In this document: positions 33,249 through 64,000 of the stretch, in pieces
How positions within the stretch are numbered: the first letter of the stretch is position 1
Layout of the letters: every line of letters begins with the position of its first letter
Assembly (NCBI RefSeq): GCF_051622035.1
Contig: NC_135362.1
Coordinates: 7,877,501 to 7,941,500 of the forward strand
Length of the DNA: 64,000 bases
Reading direction: 5' to 3'
Source of the DNA: Arctopsyche grandis
Taxonomy: Eukaryota > Arthropoda > Insecta > Trichoptera > Hydropsychidae
Notes under the pieces: model-generated
Databases searched by the model: none
Seen by the model: only the letters and a program-made list of their open reading frames with translations
What the model was told of the DNA's origin: nothing
Position numbers and translations under genes: made by a program

Positions 33249-33744
33249 GTTGAAACCTTAAAATGTTTGCTAATCACTTTTTTTATAAGAGCATTCAAGA
33301 AAATGAATTAATTTTTTCATAAATGTGCGTCAACGATTCTTTAATTTTCGTTTTAAGCAATTGAAGTATTTAGAAATATGTTTTTGAAAAAAATGTCCTG
33401 GTTTTGAATTTGGAAAAAAATTACAACATAAAATGTGTCATTACATTACAACATAAAATGTGTCATCAATAGAAATTCTTGACAATAACATATATAAAAA
33501 GAGACGTAACCGATGTGGATATGAGACTATGTGTGTGGCAGACGCGTGGGCACTCACCCAATCAGAGCAAAGTATTCGAGACGCAGGGTAGCGTGGAAGT
33601 GGGGGACGGAGGGGGGATGTGAAGCGTCATTTGACGACAGGCATATGCGACGTTGGCCCGAGTCACGGGTGACAAACACACACACTTTTTATTACGATTA
33701 ATATTACGTGCGCCCGTGTGCCTATTCATATTTATATTATTTTT

Positions 33745-34850
33745 TTATTTATTTATATATTATCTTAGCTATCAAGCTAATTTAAAAAATACATCTTAAT
33801 TACTTAACTCTAAAATTTATAATTAATTTATATGTACTGTCCCTCACAGAGGTGTCTCTTCGCACCTCGCAAGAATGAATCCATGGTCTTAGGGCCGGGC
33901 CGCACCGCTCAACTCGCGAACAACTTGGTTGAGGGCGACCAGACCAATGCATGCAGGTAGATGGGACATGCCACACTCGTCAACTTGTTTGTCGCACACG
34001 TTTCCATACATTTTTTCGTGTCGCGCAACAAGTCGGCCGACAAAGTTGCACGGTGCGGCCCGGCCCTTAGCAGGCCTGATGCACTCAGGGAGGGCATTAT
34101 ACATGAGCACACCCCTGTGAAAAACACCCCCAGTTGACTTATTTTTTCTTACTCTGCTTACAACTAGTTTGTCCTTATTTCTAGTATAAAAACTATGTTT
34201 ATCTATATTCCTTATTACATAAACATCTAAGTACTTAGGCAATAACTTATGATAAACAAAAGACAATGTACTAATTATAACATATTACTTTATTTACTTG
34301 GTGAGCGTAGATTATCGGATATTATTTTAACATATTTATCTGGTAACCTGCGCTCATCATTACTTTCTTAATTTGAATGTGATGTATGAGTGGAATCTTA
34401 ATCTACTCTCTTGCATTTGGGCCTCGCAGGGATGTTTTGTATCTGTAGCTTGTTCTTATTTATTGGAACAGGCTGCAGGAGCATGACATTCCTGTATTTG
34501 TATTTTTTATTATTTTAATTTTAATTACTATAAAGTTCTTTAATTACTATAATTACTATTATTTTTTTATGATTATGTATACATGTATTATTGTCTATGA
34601 ATAAACATATGTTTATATTTATTTTTCTTTCTCTTTTCTTTTATAATACATTCCCTACTTTTTTGTTTTTTATAATTTGTAATTATTATTAGTTGTTTGT
34701 GTATATACATATATGTTTTGTTTTTGTTATGTCTAATTTCTTTAGTTATTAATTTGTTTCTTTTCTTTTCTGTTATATTTTTGACCATTGTGGCGCATTA
34801 GGAATTCTTGTAATGCTACAATGGTCCAAACTTTAAATAAATAAATTTTA
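33745..34850 (-). mobile_element. 5'-truncated LINE fragment, minus strand
   Basis: A minus-strand ORF around 34266-34070 reads LLPKYLDVYVIRNID, FYTRNKDKLVVSRVRKN and STGGVFHRGVLMYNALPECI. This is the usual C-terminal end of non-LTR retrotransposon ORF2 proteins (F-x-TR ... f-x-x-g-x-x-x-YN-x-LP). The frame is cut by a MITE at 34066, so the ORF ends in MITE sequence. A strong hairpin (TTGACCATTGTGGCGCATTA ... TAATGCTACAATGGTCC, 34780-34830) lies on its 5' side and is shared with 27100-27150. Clade not certain. Confidence 0.6.
33892..34066. mobile_element. PIF/Harbinger-like MITE, 175 bp
   Basis: Ends GGGCCGGGCCGCACCG and CGGTGCGGCCCGGCCC are perfect 16-bp inverse repeats, flanked by TTA on both sides (33889-33891 and 34067-34069). 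Inner arms also pair (CAACTTGGTTG / CAACAAGTCGG; ACAAACAAGTTG-type). It is inserted in the ORF2 end of the LINE, which is itself inserted in a Helitron. Confidence 0.85.
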
Positions 34851-35103
34851 ATTCGTGTATAAATTCCTTTCCGAAACCACCCGTTGAAATCAACGGGCAG
34901 AACACTAGTACTACATAAAAAATTTTATACAAAAAATTGCTTCGAAGCGTTTTACCCCCCCCCCCCCATTGTCCTACTCCTGAAAGTGAAATGCTGAATT
35001 TAGCTCGACAGCAAGGGTAAATTGCGATCCGCAGACGTGTCTACGACCTTTTTGAAATGAGACTGCGCAGAAAAGGGGAGGGCAAGGGTGGGTGTCGGGT
35101 GTT

Positions 35104-35160
35104 GTGCGGTGGGTGGTGGGTGGTGGGTGGTGGTGGGTGGTGGGCGGTGGGTGTTCGGTT
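35104..35160 (+). promoter_or_regulatory. G-triplet-rich tract upstream of the GK5 start (G-quadruplex potential)
   Basis: The + strand carries at least eight GGG runs separated by 1-5 bases (GGTGGGTGGTGGGTGGTGGG pattern) 66-122 bp before the GK5 ATG, within a GC-rich promoter-like island (about 35045-35300). Such a tract can fold as a G-quadruplex in DNA, and in RNA if it is transcribed. Function is inferred. Confidence 0.55.
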
Positions 35161-35225
35161 TGGCGTTTGGCGCTCGCATTCAGTCGTTCAGCGTTCAGTG
35201 TCAGTGTTTCCGCGAAGGCGACGCG

Positions 35226-61417
<26,192 letters not shown>

Positions 61418-61421
61418 TTAA

Positions 61422-61996
61422 CCCTTTGAATGCTGACCAACGCTGACCGGCGTTTTGTTTACAAGTGCAAGAGCATGCAAAATGCCGATAGGCGTTGTAT
61501 ATTGAGCATGTACAAAGTAAACAAGAATACTATGTACCCGCTAAGCCTTTAAAGGTAGCATTGAAAAAAAAAATGCATTGAACATGGGTCGTGTAATCCG
61601 TGTCATTCATTTGTCAACGTTTATAAAGACTCGTTTACACTGGAATTTCTGAATTTATAACCATAGGAGAATTACCCGATGGAAATCCCTTACTGCTGAG
61701 TATTTCAGATTGTGACTTGGCATTTAGATTGTGAGCATATCATTTTAACAACAATGAAGAAGATTGAACTAGTTTCAGAAAAATACATTAATTAATAGAC
61801 TTCTTTTGTTATTTTATATTGTTGCAAGATATTTAAGAGAGTCTAAACACACCTTTATAAAACTCAAAATCCTCGGCTGTAGTTATCTAGGGTTTGTTTG
61901 GATTAGCTTCAATTTTAATACCTGCTTTCTATTGGACTTTTAAATAATTGGACTTTCTATTGGCGGGCTTTCAACGGAAAAGACGTCAGCATTAGT
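61422..61996. mobile_element. TTAA-targeting MITE (CCCTTTGAATGCTGAC family), copy 3
   Basis: TTAA (61418-61421) then CCCTTTGAATGCTGACC, GACCGGCGTTTTG, TACCCGCTAAGCCTTT, and near the right side GGCGGGCTTTCAACGGAAAA + GACGTCAGCATTAG. It aligns end to end with copy 1 (16698-17279); the right terminal CAAAGGG and TTAA have decayed. Confidence 0.7.
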
Positions 61997-62157
61997 TGCA
62001 CTAAATATTATTAAAAGTTCTATTATTTGTTTCGTTTTTAATTTAATTGAGATATATCAAGATCAATCATCTTGGTTGAGTCAATTGAAGTATTAAAATA
62101 CCGGTTCTTTTGCGTGTTGATAGGTTTTTGCATCATATTTTTCAATGGGATAGGTCA

Positions 62158-62395
62158 GGGCTTGCGAACCTTTCGCACGCATGCCAAAGGTATACAAATT
62201 TAGATGGCACACGAATGATTTTCAGTTCGTTTGGAAGTTTTCATTCGGTATTGTAATTGAAGTAATATCGGAGAAGAATGTGAGTGTCCAACACAATCAG
62301 TAAATACACCGATAAAATCATTTTCCGGTCATACTTGAGTACCATCAGATTGAAAATTATGGCACGCTAATGTAAAAAGGTTTGCCATTCCTGGG
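62158..62395. mobile_element. hAT-like MITE with decayed ends
   Basis: The left CAGGGCTTGCGAACCTTTCG + CACGCATGCCA is matched inversely by the right ATGGCACGCTAATG ... AAAGGTTTGCCATTCCTGG. The CAGGRNTGGCAAACCTTT-type end is common in hAT elements. No clear 8-bp duplication remains. Confidence 0.55.
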
Positions 62396-63111
62396 TTATT
62401 ATTATACAAGGTCATGAGCTGCCTGCGTAGTAGTAAAAAAATATTCTAAAGGTTTTACATACTCACTCAATTAAGTTACATACTTGAATATTTATTTTTT
62501 TAATTATTATTATCATATGAAAAAATTGTTTACGCGATAAAATGGAACATCATGGCTAAAACAATGTTTCAATTATATCGATAAATTGTATTCTTATTTT
62601 ACATATACATTTTTACATACATATAATACTTACCAACTACATACATATATGTAGTTTTAAAGTGGAGGTATGTTAAATGCTCCTTTCCTGTAATACTGAA
62701 TAATATATTCATATTTTAATATAAAATTTACAAAGGGATACTTTCTTTAGATCACTTATTCATCAGGTAAATCGATACTATACATATTGTAAAATTATCT
62801 ACTCCAATTATTTTATATGGTGTTTTATTTCTGTTCTGACATTTAATTATACTGGCAAAGACACGAAGAGTTTTAATAATTGAAACTTAAATTACAGGAC
62901 AGTTGTTAAATAGCTTTTGAAGGTTGGCTATATTTTAATGTAACTTGAGTATTTTTCACAGAAGCCATCATCAGCGACTAACTGGTAGTTTGTGGGTAAA
63001 AATGCAAATTGAACGGCACGAAATAATGCCTCTCGCTTGTTTATGCCTATTTGAATGTCATTGCAATAAAAAAAATTCTGTAAGTGTTTAATACAATATC
63101 GTGTTTTATTA

Positions 63112-63270
63112 TGAACTTTTGAATGTTGACTAACATCGATTGGCGTTTTGCCAACAAGTCTATGAGTCTGAAATACGCCGATAGTCATTGTTTTTTGAGT
63201 ATGTAAAAAATAAACAAGAATACTACCCGCTAAGTCTTTCCAGGTAGCAATGAAAAAAAAAATGTTTAAA
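63112..63270. mobile_element. TTAA-targeting MITE family, truncated copy 4
   Basis: CTTTTGAATGTTGACTAACA + TCGATTGGCG, TTGCCAACAAGTCTATGAG and ACCCGCTAAGTCTTTCCAGG match the left part of the other copies; the sequence then passes into the repeat that fills the window end. Confidence 0.6.
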
Positions 63271-63274
63271 AAAA

Positions 63275-64000
63275 AAATACTACTTCCGGTTTATGTATTC
63301 TGACCAAAACCCTACCAGCTCTAAGTTAGTACATAAAGAATAGAAATATAAATTTTCAGCTTAATACGTTCAGGGGTGTGGACAGAGTAGTGGGCACAAC
63401 ATTTTTGACCTTTCTACGAGGAAAAAAATCCCACTTCCGGTTTATAAAAATCGAGCAAGAGTAAAATGCCACTTCCGGTTGACTGATGCTTACTAAATTT
63501 TATAAATAACTTGGTATTAAACTTAAACTTCTAGATATGAAATTCCAGTTCAATAAACCAAAAGGTTTCTGAGAAAAACATAAAAAACCTCGATTCTCTA
63601 GAGTAAAAGTACTACTTCCGGTTCAGATAAAAAGATTTAAAAAATATGAAGTTATAAAGATTATATTATTTCTATCATATGTAAAAAAATTTCAGTCCGA
63701 TTCAGTAAGTGGTTTGGGAGATAATTGAATTCAAAAACTTAAAAAAACAGGACACCTATAAGGGGAGGTACCATTTCCGGTCAACTAAAAAATTATAGTC
63801 GTATCGATAAAAAATTTAGTAATCGATACTAAGTTTCAGTTCGATAGGACTAACGGTGTTCAAAAAATCCACTGACACATTTTTTCTAGACCATGAAAAT
63901 GTGATCAGTGATCGATTCTGAGTACGAATCAGTCAAATCTAGAGTTCAAATTTTCGTATGATCACAAAACTTCATATATTGTTACTACGTACACAGATAA
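63275..64000. repeat. Diverged tandem repeat with CACTTCCGGTT motif, runs off the window
   Basis: The motif (C)(T/C)ACTTCCGGTT recurs at about 63283, 63430, 63471, 63613 and (as CCATTTCCGGTC) 63771. Between motifs there are related phrases such as TTTCAGTTCGATAGGACTAA, TTTCAGTCCGATTCAGTAAG and GGTTTCTGAGAAAAACA / GGTTTGGGAGATAATTG. This suggests an old tandem array of roughly 140-160 bp units with short extra units. No coding potential. Confidence 0.55.

Larger units (their letters stand above)
33489..34908 (+). mobile_element. Helitron family B copy, interrupted by a LINE
   Basis: The 5' side begins near TATATAAAAAGAGACGTAAC and contains the family B motifs CCAATCAGAG, GCGACGTTGGCCCGAG and ACACACACAC. 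The 3' end is TTCCTTTCCGAAACCACC, the hairpin CCCGTTGAAATCAACGGG, then CAGAACACTAG followed by T (34909). The 8-bp stem hairpin about 8 bp from a CTAG end is a Helitron 3' signature. The middle (about 33745-34850) is a later LINE insertion. Confidence 0.65.

Noticed and set aside
33889-34266. 125-codon minus-strand ORF as a cellular gene
   Set aside because: It is the end of a LINE ORF2 continued into a nested MITE.

Overview
This window looks like ordinary AT-rich nuclear DNA from an insect. It has split genes with GT-AG introns, long intergenic gaps, (TA)n microsatellites, a very frequent palindrome ACATATGT, and dense transposon debris (SINEs, Helitrons, hAT, PIF/Harbinger-like, piggyBac-like, LINE and LTR remnants). 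The order cannot be fixed from sequence alone. No operons, CRISPR arrays, rRNA genes or intact tRNA genes are visible.

Four protein-coding genes, all on the + strand, can be assembled exon by exon with consistent phase. (1) 1212-1851 is the 3' end of a G protein beta-5 (Gbeta5/GNB5) gene; its upstream exons lie outside the window. (2) 13056-18062 is an eight-exon gene for a 602-residue protein I do not recognise, with an N-terminal hydrophobic segment and a long acidic/lysine-rich repetitive tail. (3) 21198-29620 is a five-exon gene for a 266-residue trimeric intracellular cation (TRIC/TMEM38-type) channel. (4) 35226-59283 is a ten-exon gene for a 535-residue FGGY-family kinase of the glycerol kinase 5 (GK5) type, with an 18.3 kb second intron packed with mobile elements. 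The TRIC and GK5 first exons sit in short GC-rich islands, and a run of G triplets lies just upstream of the GK5 start. The genes have no obvious functional link: one is a signalling subunit, one an ER/SR potassium counter-ion channel, one a sugar/polyol-kinase relative, one unknown.

Most of the remaining sequence is mobile-element history, and that is where the unusual material lies. Several insertions can be read at base resolution from their target-site duplications (TSDs): a piggyBac element with flanking TTAA and an internally deleted transposase; an element with 33-bp subterminal repeats that contains a solo LTR and abuts the piggyBac; a ~500-bp foldback element broken by both a solo LTR (TSD ATAT) and a truncated LINE (13-bp TSD); seven hAT-type elements with 8-bp TSDs, one only 71 bp long; three complete short Helitrons (TC...CTAG between A and T); a second Helitron family arranged head to tail; and four copies of a TTAA-targeting MITE family. 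The last ~0.7 kb is a diverged repeat carrying a CACTTCCGGTT-like motif about every 40-160 bp.

I see no new molecular system (defence, biosynthetic or regulatory). The best leads are the 33-bp-repeat element, the head-to-tail Helitrons, the micro-hAT, the unassigned 602-residue protein, and a possible 45-nt optional exon segment inside it.
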